From the NCBI RefSeq assembly GCF_035046505.1, contig NC_089821.1, positions 195,138,377-195,202,376 on the forward strand: DNA of 64,000 bases, in the 5' to 3' direction. Shown piece after piece: positions 1 through 13,000 of the stretch. Position 1 is the stretch's first letter, and each line of letters starts with the position of its first letter. The position numbers and the translations under genes are program-made. The notes below the pieces were generated by a model. That model saw only the letters and a program-made list of their open reading frames with translations, ran no database searches and was not told where the DNA came from. The stretch comes from Tiliqua scincoides (lineage: Eukaryota > Chordata > Lepidosauria > Squamata > Scincidae).

Positions 1-60
1 ACCTGAATCCCATAAATTACAATATGCAGGTATAATATTTTTACTTCAAGTTTGTATTTT

Positions 61-197
61 TGGGTGACCTTCCTGGATGGCATTGGGCCAGTCACTATCC
101 CTTAGCATCCCCTTCTTCACAGGGTTGTTGTGAAGGCAAAAAGAGGGAAGGAACTATGTATACCACCCCGTGGAGAAAGGGCAGTATAAAAATGTGA
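61..197 (+). repeat. Sauria-type SINE, 3' part
   Basis: Begins GGGTGACCTT, then GGGCCAGTCAC, CACAGGGTTGTTGTGA and a tail AAAGGGCAGTATAAAAATGTG, the typical body and tail of squamate Sauria SINEs. The tRNA head is missing. Confidence 0.75.
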
Positions 198-364
198 AAA
201 CTAAAATATTTTTGTACATTGTGAGTGTAAAAGTTAAATGAAATCTTTTGGTGTTTCCTACCACATACACATCACTACAAAAATCTAAATAATTGACCTT
301 ACCTGTTGAACAAAAATTATTTCTTTGACTTGTTACCTTGAGTGCCAAAAAGCTTCCAACAAAC

Positions 365-865
365 AGGCAGCCTGATTCTAAGCCAGATCGGCGCTGGTGG
401 CCTGCGCACTGTCCCAGTAATTGCTGTTGTGTGAGTGCTGTAAGGCACTTCACTGCTGGTGGGGAGCACACTGAACCAGCGGAGAGAACAGCACCAGTGA
501 ATGCTGGGCCTCTGCGCTGGCAGGATGCCACAGATGAGAACTGGGTGGTAAGTATTCCCACTGGGAGTGGGGGAAGGCGGGGAGGGATGGAATAGGGCAG
601 AGAGAGGGTGGGCCTGAGGGAATCAGAAAGGGGTGGAAACGGCGGCAGAGTCTGCTGCCGAATCCTATCCCCCCTCTGGAGCCATGGAGCCTTACACAGA
701 CCTTTTTGGTTCTGTGCCAGCTCAAGAGCTCTACCAGGATCCCAGTGTTCCGTTATCCCAAGGAGAACTTTGGCATCTTCCCTGGACCCACAGGTTACAT
801 AGGCAGCCATTTTGGCACTGCTGAACTGTGCAGTGTCACCAGCCCATAGGATTGGGCTGTTAATT
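365..865. repeat. GC-rich interspersed repeat
   Basis: CpG-containing block ending ATAGGATTGGGCTGT. It belongs to a window-wide set with AGCCCAATCCTA-type ends. Open frames here are by-products of high GC. Class not established. Confidence 0.5.
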
Positions 866-960
866 TTCCTCTACTAGAATCAACCTCTTGAATCTCTAAT
901 TGCTTCAGTTATTTTTCTATGGGCAGCTCAAGAATACTCAGGATTTCTCATCCTTTCTAG

Positions 961-1086
961 TTATGCCTGTGTGGCTTGAATGCTGAGGATAGAAAAGCTG
1001 CTCATGGGGCGCTAGCTGGGATGCAGTTTGTTGCAGAGGATGTAGGCTGGAGTAATCACAAAATTCCGGATGAATACAGAGACCAG
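961..1086 (+). CDS. CCDC162: CCDC162 window exon 1
   Basis: Acceptor tttctag at 954-960, donor gtaaaa at 1087. It gives 42 codons, phase 0 to 0, ending [13 protein letters not shown]. It is the first exon in the window; nothing coding is seen to its left. Confidence 0.75.
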
Positions 1087-4000
1087 GTAAAATAAAAAAG
1101 CAACAGCGAAAGTTTGTTAGACATATTTCAATGTTAAGATTATTTTTGTTTCTTGTTCTGCAAGTCAATAACTAGCATCTAGTACTATATTCATGTGAGC
1201 GATTCTGTTTCAGTCATATCTGCCCAACTTTGCATATACACAACAGGGATCAAATGAGTACACCTGTGGGCTGGGCAGAAATGGGTTAATACATTTCCTT
1301 TATTTTATTAATGCTTTTAAAAACACCTGTACTATTAAACATGGAGTCAGAACAAAAATTTTGCAAAAACTACATGGTATACCTGTTGCTGGAATGACCT
1401 GTTTCAGAAGACTGTAGGTGGCATCAAGTATTTGAATGTTTCACCAAATTTAAAAAAAATAAATCCCTGAACATAGAAAGCTGCACATCAGAGAGAAGAC
1501 TAAAGTTAATAAGTGCCACAGTATATGACTGGCTGAATGAAACTGACAAAGATATGGAGTGTGGTACTCTTTTTTTTTTTTTACATTAACTGTATATCAG
1601 TGTTGATTATAATGAGGGGACTATGACTTAAAAATTTTTTTAAAAAAATAACAGTTGCTACCTTTTTAACATATGTGACTTTGGAAAATGTTTGTCATTT
1701 TGCAGCTCTGGTTAATGTGCACTGGCTGCACATTTTGTTCCTAAAACCCTATGTGACAATGCATTTTCCAATAACAATTTCAGCAGAGTTCAGGAGCGTT
1801 AGCAGAAACAAGTGGAAAAATTAGATCAAAAGCGCTGCTGGAGCTGCCCGATTCAATGGTTTCCTGTGTCTTGCTGAGATCTTACTTGATCCTGTGGAAA
1901 CAACTGGAAGTATTAAAAGCGGAATGGGGAAGATTTAAATTGAAAGTGGAGGATATCAACACAGTTCCTCTATACAAGCAATTTTCTGAATTCTATGCGT
2001 AAGTTACAGTTTGGTGTAAAAAGATTGTCCATCTTGGGCTGCCATAAATGTGTTAATGATAAGTGATATAGAAGACAGAGTAAATAAAATGCTATTGTTT
2101 TAAAATTTTATTTTATGGGCTTTCTGCATTATCAGAATCAGAACCCAACCAGATAATATTTCACTCATGATACACTCAGAGGAGCTCAGTGCACCAGATA
2201 CACCCTGGTGTCGTGACACTATGTTAGCTAAGTATTTAAATAATGTGATTACAGTACGATCACATTACATAATCTTACATAACATATTTTTCAATCTGCA
2301 CCCTATTTTTTTGGTAACAATATTGTGAGCTGGCTAACTGAAACTGTTAGCTTGCTTGAGGTCAGTCAGTGAATCCATAATGTTCTCAAGCCTTCAGGGA
2401 ACAAATGTAGAAGGTCATGTAGGTCGAGCTCATTTTGGAATATATTCCATATCTTCCTTAATTTTTGCCTCATTCGCATTCTCTTGTCCTCGCTCAGTAC
2501 CTCAATGCTCCAGTTTCTCTATATGAGCTCTGCCTTGTCCTCTCTCTCACGCTCCCAGTACCTTTCTAATTGGCTGAACAGGGAGCAAAGAACGTCATTT
2601 GGAGGAATTTTCTGCCATCATCATGGAGGTGGTGTTTTGAGGAAGATTTAGCGCATTTAACAATTCATTATTTATCATGCCGCCTTGAGGACATCTACTT
2701 TTATCTACTGAATGAAAGCTGCTGATCTAAGGATTCTAAGGATCCTCTGAAAAACTATTGTTCACTCTGTGTGTGACCTGTCTGTTGACAGCAAAACTGT
2801 TCTTGGGGCACAGAGAGCTGTAGCAGCAACTGGGGAAAGATGCATTATCTCTGCTATACAAACAGAATGAGGCAAAGCTGCAGCACAGGGTATTTCTCAT
2901 TTATTTACAGTAAACCTCCTATAATGTGGGTATGTTATAGGAAACATAGAAAACAAAGTACTGTGTGAAATAGTAGCAGGGGTGAATAGTACAGTTCACA
3001 GTATTGTACTCACCAGTGCAGTGGTTTTCAAACTTTTAGCAGCAGGAACCACTTTTTAGAATGAGAATCTGTCAGGACCCACAGGAAACGATGTCATGAC
3101 CAGAAGTGACATCTTCAAGCAGGAAATTTTTAACAATCCTAGGCTGCAGTCCTACTCACACTTACCCAAGAGTAAGTTCCATTGACGATCTTCATTGAAA
3201 GCATATACATTGTAGCCGGTTCAAAGTACAGATCTGTAACATTTCCCCAAATGCAGTCACAAACCATCAAGTCTAATATATTAAAAATAAAATATTGGAA
3301 TCCATGGGGAACCACCTGAAATCGGCTCACAGCCAACCTAGTGGGTCCCAACCCACAGTTTGAGAAACACTGCACCAGTGCATTAGGTTGCAACTTGCCA
3401 TGTAATTCGCTGTGGCGGCTGCTGTCAGTCCTCCTTCATGCAGTGGTGGAAAATGATGGGAGGAGCTGTCCCCAGGAGGATGAGCCAGGTTGTGACTCAC
3501 CCTTAGGAGCTACAGGTTTCTTGTTGAAGAAGGCATCTAGACTATATTGCCTTGCCCCCTGCTTCCTCTCCTGAACACTTCATGGTAGGAAGCTATTGGC
3601 CCCTCGCTAGCCCAAATAAGCACAGTGCAGACAGCTGTACTTTTCTACGCCAAACTTTGGAATGGTTTTGTGGATTTTAACGTTTTTCTTGTTTATACTA
3701 TGGTAAAAATTGCACTTAGCACAAGGAGTGCTACAAATTCAGGACAAGGAGTGCTACAACTAAACAGAGGAAGCAGTGCTATAAGGAGGCATTACTTGTT
3801 GTGAGAAGAGCTTCCCTGTTGGGATGTCACAGGCCTTGTTCTCAGAAAGAGCAGATAAAATGGTCAACCTGTGCCTTGTTGGTGCCACTTCAGACAGCAC
3901 TTGAAGACTCATATGACTGAATGTTCTTTCATAGAAGAATGATCTGTATGTAGAAAAGTGGGTGCTAGAAGAGAAGGGTTCCAGCCTGACTTTCTCTCTA

Positions 4001-7000
4001 ATGTCCTACGTTTCTACATGAGTTTTTATACAAAGGTTCATGCCACATGCAGCTCAGACATAACTAAGTGTACTCATCTGAAATTTGTAAGAATTGGGTC
4101 TAGATTTTGCTTTTGTATTTAGTTTTTGAACCTGATCTCTTCTTTGCTGCTTTCCTCGCTGAATTTTGTTGAGCAGTCGATGTAATAGAACCGAATAACA
4201 TTAGTCAAAATTTTGGAAAAAAATAGGGATATGAAAACAGATATATAATACTGAGATATTAATGTGGAATAAATTGATCATATTAAACATATGCATAATA
4301 TGTGTATCTCTGCATTTTTCCAGTGCAGAAATTCTCTACCCTGCTATGAGATCCATAGCGATACAAATGGGTACAGAAGATGAATTTGAAGGATTTGTAA
4401 CTACATCCCAGTGTATACTTCCCCCTAAAGAAGCTTCAGAAATTGAAATCAAATCACGGCAGGTAAAACATATCTTTATAGACAGAGCAAAATACAGCAC
4501 AAGATAAATTTATGAAAGTCAAGAAAAAGTTACCTTCTATAAGAAACCCATTCCCTGCCAGGTTTATTATACAGTTTTTATAATTAATTAGAAGATCCCT
4601 TGTGGAAAAGTGCAATGGTATATCAGTTCCAGCCTCCTGTTTCCAACAAGCAAGGCCCTTTCCCATAATTGCTTCCAATCCACTGAATTTCAGAGGCATA
4701 CTGCTCCTGAACTTGGAGGTTCCATGAAATGATCATGGTTACCACGTGTTCATAAACTGAAGCAATTTTTCAAATGTCAGTGGTCTTGTAAAACCTTCAG
4801 TCAAATTGCCCTGTCATTGCTCCTGATGCTATGTAATGATTACCATCAAACAAGAAATTGATTTTAAAAAATGTACTTTCTTCCATATTCATCTTGCTAT
4901 GCTAATATGATAAAGAAACCTTTGATTTGGATTTTTCCCTTTCATCTTTTCTTTGCATTCTGCAAAAAAAGACACTTTACTGCTGAGTGGTGATAAAAAT
5001 TCAGTTAACAAAAGCAATCTATTCTCTGGTTTTTAATTTTAGCTTCAAAAACTCTTGGAAAGTCTAGAAATACATATGATTCATGATGTGCAAAAGAAAA
5101 TTAACAAGGAGATGACACTGGTTATATCTGAAAAAGCAAGAGAAGAGCGAAATCTCCCTACAGGTAATCATAATGGCACATGTTTAGTATTCAGCTTGCA
5201 ACTTTTATTCCTATTTTAGTTTTGAAAAGAAGTGAAGGCAGAAGAAACAGGAGAAACAATCCCATGGGTTGTCTGAAAGGTGACACACACATCACACCCC
5301 CCTTAAATTATCTGTCGTGGGCAGCTTGTTCATTACACAGATAAAGAGAATGTTCTTCACAGTACTGCAACAGACCTCAAAAGGGACATGTGATGGGATA
5401 TAGAAAGTTTCCTTATCTGATCTTGTGAGCAAGAACTATAGCTAAGGCAGCTGGTAACTTTTGACAGTCAACTTGGAATCATTTTAAAGTGGCTTAGGAG
5501 TATGCTTGATTGAAACATAGAAAATCCTTCTGGTGTTTGTTCAGTTGGGATAGCTGTAGGTAGGTAATGTTATATATGTACTGTGTTAAAGCAAGCAATT
5601 TAAATAACTGGGAAATAAGATCTTGGAGGATTTAGAGCAGAAATTAATAGCAAGAAAAGGTTTGGTAGGTCAGACATCTCAGAAGAAAAAGCACATTTTG
5701 GGAAGGAGGAATTTACTTCTGAGAAAAGAATTAAATATACATGGAGCACAAATATACATGGATGTGAAGCACTTTCTAATGGTGACCTGGAAGAAAGGAA
5801 ATGGGAGAATTTGAATTAAGGTGCTGGAGAAATATGATGTAAAGTCAGTTGGACAAATGAAAATTAAACTAGAAATTTTAAGAATGGAGAGGGATGAATA
5901 CTGATGCAGTCATGCAGGGATGTGTGAGAATCACAGCACCAAGTCTTCGAGTCAGTGACCCCCCGAGTTGAGTTGCCAGTCAGAACATGTATCACATGTG
6001 TCATGTAACTTGACTCGCAGAAAATTTTGAATCATTTTGACTTGAGTCCCGAGTCATTTCGAGAAATGAATCAAGTCCTTGAGCAAAAAACAAAAAAACC
6101 CTTATGCCTTCCTCCTCCCCACTTCCTGAAACTACCTACCCTCCTCCCACCATTTCTGCTGCTGTGTTGATCTGAAGTACAGCTTCTGGATTGCATGAGA
6201 TCTTTTGGGGCAACATGAAAGTGATGAGGGGACAAAGAATAAGCAAACAAGCACACACACACACACACACTAAAGAGAGTTAGGACTCGAGTTATAATTT
6301 GAGTCATGACTCTTTTCCAGTAAAAACCCCAAGTCGCAAGTCAGTGCCTGAGTCAGTGACGTGTGTAACTTGAATCCCCACGTGTTGCCAAAACATGTTT
6401 TTGTAACTCAAGAGTGTTGAGTGCCCCTCCCTGCAATCAGGTATGATAAAGGAGCACATATGAGAAAAAGGTGATGAACACAAGATATAATTGAAGAAAA
6501 TTGGGAGAAGAGGAAGACCTAGAGGGACTACTACATAAAGTAAATGGAGGAGAAAAAAGAGTGATGCAGATGGAGCTGAAACAGCTTGTACAAGACAGAA
6601 AAGAGCAGAGATACCAATAAATGGAGTATGTGCATGATCATGATAAGCAAATAAGCAAATGAGTGATGAAGGCTTTGGGATTTGCAAAGCAATACTCTTT
6701 CCCCAGGGACTGATCACTTTGCTCTCTTGGTGTTTTGCTTGTGTGAGCTGTGTCCTCCTCCTTCAGGAGGAGGATTTTTTTCCTCCAAATGGAGAGAAGC
6801 CAGTGGAGCTGCTGGCCTTTTCTTTATAAAGAAAAAAGACAAATGGGAGGTGGGGGGCAAGGCTTGGGGATGTGCACCCCTTGCTCCTCTAGGTCCACCA
6901 CTGCTGGATACTTAAACACATTAGAGAAGGGTGGGGGATGCAAAGGAAAGAGCAAAAACCTGGGACTTAGTGATTCTAAATGTTCTGGGGCGGAGGGATC

Positions 7001-10000
7001 TGTGAGAGCCACTACCCTGTAGGGTTCTATGATATTAGCATATCCACCATCTCTGCGCAAAACATGTAATAGTTGTGCATGCTGGAGCAAGGATTGCAGT
7101 TTCTGGGCAACTGCATTTAACAACTCCAAATGCTGTGTGTGTTTTTCTTTTGATTCCTAAGTTCGATATGGCAAGGGTAAAATGGTCATGAACACTTTTC
7201 TTTATGCAGGTCAGCCATTTTCACCCACTGTGCCGTGGTACACTGGAGTGCTGCAAATGGCCTGCAGGTGTGCCACGGGAGTTTGGAGGAGGATCATTTA
7301 GTAATAGGGCCTTTGGAGGATGTGAGCCCCTCACCAAGTGCATGGTGTGCCTTGTCAGTTGTCAAAAACTGATGGTGTGCCTTGACCATTTTAGTACCCT
7401 GTCAGTGTGCTGTGAGACAGAAAAGTTTGAAAATCACTGATGCAGACACTGAGATGGCAGAGCATTTTAAATGGAATGCCTCCCGCTCCAATAATTTCAG
7501 TGAAACATAATTCCAGGTAAAGTGGTGCTTAAGACTGTGGCTTGAATGTTCTGTCATTCTGAAAATTGCCAATGGAGGTCTTTTCCTTATTCTTTCAGAG
7601 CTCTGGAAGCATCATAGCATGCAAGAAAATTTCACTGTCACAAGGCCAGAAATCGTTGAGTCATTTGTACAGAGGCTGATGGAAAATCATCAAGAAACTG
7701 ATGGAGAGGTACATATATTGTGTTCCTTATTGATTCTATTCTCAGGTAATTGAATTATATAAATGTTACTGAAATATTTGCTAGCGATAAGTCTATAAAT
7801 TTCTTTAACCCACATGAGACTTCTTTAAAGCTATATTTAACTATACTGCTTTATAGTTATATTATCAAATCAGTGGGATAGCTAAGGGGCTAAATTGCCC
7901 CAGGTACCGCACCTTGAGAGGGTGCCAACCCGCACATCCTATGGCAACCCTGAGGTAAAAAAAAAGTTGGCTGCTCAGAGTGGCTACATGCAACCTCTCT
8001 GAGCCTCAGAACACCTCTTGGGCATGATGAGGGGTTGTTAAATTTGATTTTGTCATATGGGAGGTGTTAAAAAATTTTGAACCCCCTGGGAGCCTTAGTA
8101 CACCACTCTATTAAATCATGATGTTTGCTAATTGTTTTGTTGCCGACAGTTAATGAGCTTAGCAGAAGAACCATGTTATGCCAGGAACACTTTAGAGCCC
8201 ATCATGAACTGTACTGCAATTGGGCTGCATTAAAATTTGGATTGAAGTTGTAAAAGATATGGAAAGGGATGTTGAGGATTCTGTAGGAGGCACACTTCTT
8301 TTGAATGCTCTTGAACAATGTCTGGGCTTTTATTGCAGCTGTTTAAGGAAGGAGGAAACAGAAGAAGTGAGATCATTTATTTTGAACCACACAAATCAGA
8401 GCAGATAAGAAGAGCCCAACCCTAAGCAATCAGATTCAGGAACCTTTATTGGCATAAAATAAAACATAAGACAATACATTTAAATCACACCTAAAACAGC
8501 CCATAAACTCAACCAGTACTCCACCCTTACTAACTTACACCACGCCTCCTCAAAATTGCATACAGAAATTTTGCAACCTGGCGTGTACATGTGTCATACT
8601 TTCCTAATAGCAACTGATGAAGCACAAAGTTCCCCGACTCATGTATGGAAGACAAAATTGACCTGAGAAACTGCAAACGCAGATCGTCAAACCATTTGTA
8701 AGTTAAAACCATATGTGAAAGAGATTCAATGCCCAGGGAGTTGCAGCTACACACCCTTGCTTGCACACTCAGGCCATTGTATCTCCCCGATGTAAAATTA
8801 GATGGCATAACATTGCAGCGTGCCAGGGAGAAGGCTCTCCGTTCCTGTGAATTAAATAGGAAATGTAAGTATGCGGGCCATTTATCTGGGATGGGGAAAA
8901 GTGTAAACCTAAGGGGAGAACAGGTCGTGGTTGTGGCTGCAAACATCTCTTGATGCTCTATATCTTTGAACCGGGTTTTCAGAGTTTTAAATGCCAACTC
9001 TGGTGAGAAGGTTCATAGCAGATCTGCTCAGAGACCTATGGCCTAAACCTTATTTAGGAACAATAACAGACCCAGGGAGAATGTTGGATCAGTTAATAGG
9101 TTTCTGACCAGAATATCTTACTCAGTTGCGTAACAAACCCTTAGCCAAAATTTGTAGAAACTCACCCAGGCCATGGTTTCTAACTTGTGCTGGCCCACTT
9201 CCAAACATAATACTGCGTGTGGGACACAGTGTGGTAGAGCAAATATTTTATATTTTATATAGGAACATTTGTCAAGCAAATGTTTGGAGTACATCTTGGC
9301 TACCTCTGACAAAAGGCTTATCGGTTGGAAGTTTTCAAGGGATCTTTTGTTCCCTTTTTTGTGTAGTGAAACCAAGATGGATTTTGTCCAGCAGGCAGGC
9401 ATAATTCCTGACCTGTCCACCTGAGTGAACAGGCTAGAATAGGGGCCCACCAATCCGGATCTAACTTAAACAGGTCAGAGGGTAGACTGTCTGGTCCAGC
9501 AGCCCTTCCTACACTGAGGTCACTAATAAGCTTTTTAATATCTGAAGCTGTTACTGGAGGCCATTCCTGAGTATCCCCTAGAGGGCATAATCAAAGGTTG
9601 GTTCTTGATAATTCTCATCAAAACAGATTGATTTAAAATAGGACTCCCACAAAGACGCAGAGATCTGTGAGGGTCCCGTGGGCGGTTTACAAAGAAAAAC
9701 CTGAGACCACCCTCCAGAACTGCTTGGAATTTTTTGAGAGAATCGCGTTGTGGAGTACCTTCCAATGATTCATATTTGAGCAATGTTGGTTCAGAACGAA
9801 CGCCTCTTTCAGCTGTGACCTCAATGCAAAATAATGAGCTAGCATAGCTGGATACCTATTTTCTCTAAAAATTTTAAAAGCTCTGCACAGGTCAGCCTTA
9901 AGGGCCAAGCAAGTGCTCTCAACTCTGGACATCTCACCCCTTTCATAGTTATGCTCCAGCCGTAGCGGAGGCAGGCTTAGGGCAGATGTTATAGTATCTA

Positions 10001-13000
10001 CTAAGGTTTCAAACCCAGAAATAAACTCTATTGATGACCATGAGGATTGCAAGATGGAAATGACCTTCTGTAAAGTATTGCTTTGCATCAAGTTTTTAAA
10101 AAGGATTTTTGTTTTATCATTAACTTTAACACAAGGTAAAATTGCCATATTGAATCCAGATGCTACATGGGGAGCATCCGGTAAAGAAGGTGCAGAAAGT
10201 GTCCGACCGCAGTAAGGCAATGCCATAGTACAGGAGAGTGGAAGATGATCGCTTAAAATAGGATCGCAAATTCGGAATTCCACCACATAGGATAAAAATG
10301 AAGCAGGGACCAGCATATAATCTATTATGCTGGACCCTTGAGGGGCAATATATGTATATTCCCCCCCTTAGCAATCAGACCAGGACAGTAGTTGTGCCAA
10401 ACCATATTACAAAATGTAAAGAAAGTCAGCTGTCCTAGAAACCTTCCCTTTTAATTTTAACATATTCCAGGAGTCTGTCTTTCTATTAACGATAAATGCA
10501 GAGCAATTTTGGCAAGAGATACTGACTCAGATAATTAATTCTAGCCATTACTATCCACCCTGACTGGTGAAAGCTCTCTAGAGTCATCTTTGAGGATTAG
10601 TCTTTCCTACTCCTGACACCTGACTCTTTATGTGGAGATTCAGGGGTTAGGAAGCTCCTGGGAACTGTGAAAGAAGCACTGATACAAATAGATTTGCCTA
10701 TGCACCATAGGAAAATGGGTTTTGTTTTAAATTTTCTATTTTATTTTTTCCAGGTTGCCTTTGGAAAAGACCACTTACAAAAATGCCTCACAGCTCTGGG
10801 TTGTGACATCATGGCCAGAGAACGCAGTAACTTTGAGACTTACTCCATGTTCTATGAAAATATGCTCCAGAAGCAACATCAGCAACTCTATCAAAAAGAA
10901 CAGGTATTGTTATACTCTTGATTCTGTGGTGGCAAAGAGCTGGTGTGTGGCACTGATTTCTCAGTCCTAGAAGCTGTTTGCATATTATTGTACCAGTCAA
11001 GCAGGAAGATGTTGAAAAGCATTTTGCAATGCCTATAGCAGTTGAAAAGTGCTTTCTAATTCTGTTTCAGGAAATGCAAGCAATAAAGGACAAAGGAGAA
11101 AATGCTGAATTGGGTCTTAAACAGGTGGGTGGCAGTAATTTTTATTATATTTGTTCAGGTGTGTCTCCATGTCTCAAGTACTCAATGTTTACCCGTGTTA
11201 TGAATAGGTTTGTAAATAGTCTTTACTGCATCTTTCTTTCCATTGATAGGTAGCAGACCTGAGTCATGAGATGATTATGGAAATAGCAGCTCTGAGAACC
11301 AGACTTGCTGACCTACAAGGAGAAGACCAGAGCAGCCTCAGAGAGAAGATCAGAAAAGAAGTGCAAGAAGATTATGAAACTCTGGTGCAAAACATATTTA
11401 TGATGTGTCTGCAATTAAAAGTATGTATAAAAGATGCACTGCAGTGCAAAATGCAGAGCAGGGTATTTCACTTTGGGCGCAATCCAGAGAGCACCCTTGG
11501 TCAGCGCAAGTCCTTTGCACTGGCCAAAGAGTGTTGCGAAGGTGCCGTAAATCACACTTGCGAAGGTGGAATCGCACCATCTTCGGAGGAGGGAGGCCGG
11601 CACATGGATGTGTGCCAGTCCCCAGATGCTGGCCCAAACCCCACTGTGCTGGTGGAAGAGGTAAGCCCACGCCGACTAAGTCAGGCTGACGTGGTGATCA
11701 GGGGACATTGGAGGCGTTTTGGGGTGGGGGGAGGGCACGTAGGCCCATGGGCAGGTGGCGGGTGAGCAGGGGGGGGAGGACCAGGATCTGGCACTTTTGC
11801 CAGATCCTAACCCTGATCCCAGGCAGCCCAGATTGCTCTGCTTGGAACTGTGCCACCTCCTGAGATGGCGCAGATCTGAGTAGCCCCATTGGGGCTGCTA
11901 CAGCTTTACCCAGGGTAAGGGGAAGTAATTAACCTTTGCCCTGGTCTGAGCTGCTTTTGGCCCCAACCCTGCATTGGATACAGGGCAGGCCAACCAGCCT
12001 CCCCATGCCAGCACAGGTTAGGATTGGGCTGCCTGTTACTTAGTCGAGGATTGTAGTGGATGGAGTGCATTTAAGAAAACCGTTTGCTAGGTTTGTTTAG
12101 AATTCTCCTGAGACTAAGACCAGCCCTAGGAATAAAGCACACTGGCTAAAGTCTGACACTGCGCATCTCACCCATTCTACTACCACCTTTTGACTCAGTT
12201 TCCAGTGTCTGGCACACTACCACCTCCCACGCTGTATCTGTCTTGTGATCCCTAGATAGTCTCCTCACTATTGCTCCCTCATGCTCACACAACCGCTTAT
12301 CTTCCAAACTAATATTGGGTTGAATCTCAAGTGCTCCTTCAACTTACACTGTTTGCACCAGAAATGGAGGGAGGATTGATTTTTCTCTCATTCCCCCCAA
12401 TCTGCTACTTAGGTTTGGGGGGGGGGGGTCCCTTGGGAACAGATTTTTGGAGCAGTGATTTTCAACCTTTTTCATCTCACAGCACACTGACAAGGTACTA
12501 AAATAGTCAAGGCACATCATTAGTTTTTTTACAATTGACAAGGCACACCATGTTGTTGGTGAGGTGCTCACATCCCCCAGTGACCCTACTAATAAATGAT
12601 CCTCCCCCAAACTTCTGCAGCACACCTGCAGACTATTCATGGCACACCAGTGTGCCATGGCATAGTGCTTGAAAATGGTTATTTTGGAGAGTGCAGGGAG
12701 CTACAGAAGAAATGGATGATTTGGGGAAAAGTCACTCACAAATGGAGGAGCACTTGGGATACCACCAGGCTCAACAGCAATGCATCTTTTAACGCATTAT
12801 GAGCTTCTGTTGTAGGAAATGCTGTGGCTTGTTGGTGCCAGCTGTCATGAGCATGTATTGGACACACTAGCAATAGAATTACACCTCCTTGAGTCTTCTA
12901 CCATCTGTGGATACCGTTTTGAAAAGCTTTCTTCTACTTGCTTGTTTCTTTTCTTTCATCTTTAGAAGTTATACACACACATACCTTCAAACATGCAAGC

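Noticed and set aside
658-800. Possible CCDC162 exon (MEPYTDLFGSVPAQELYQ)
   Set aside because: The segment is part of the GC-rich repeat ending ATAGGATTGGGCT, and has no phase or homology support.
154-810. 218-codon minus-strand open frame
   Set aside because: It spans a GC-rich repeat and SINE remnant, shows low-complexity Pro/Ser composition and no recognisable domain or splice context.
6304-6717. 137-codon minus-strand open frame
   Set aside because: It lies in a CCDC162 intron beside the GAGTC-rich repeat; composition is random-looking and hydrophobic runs come from T-rich sequence.
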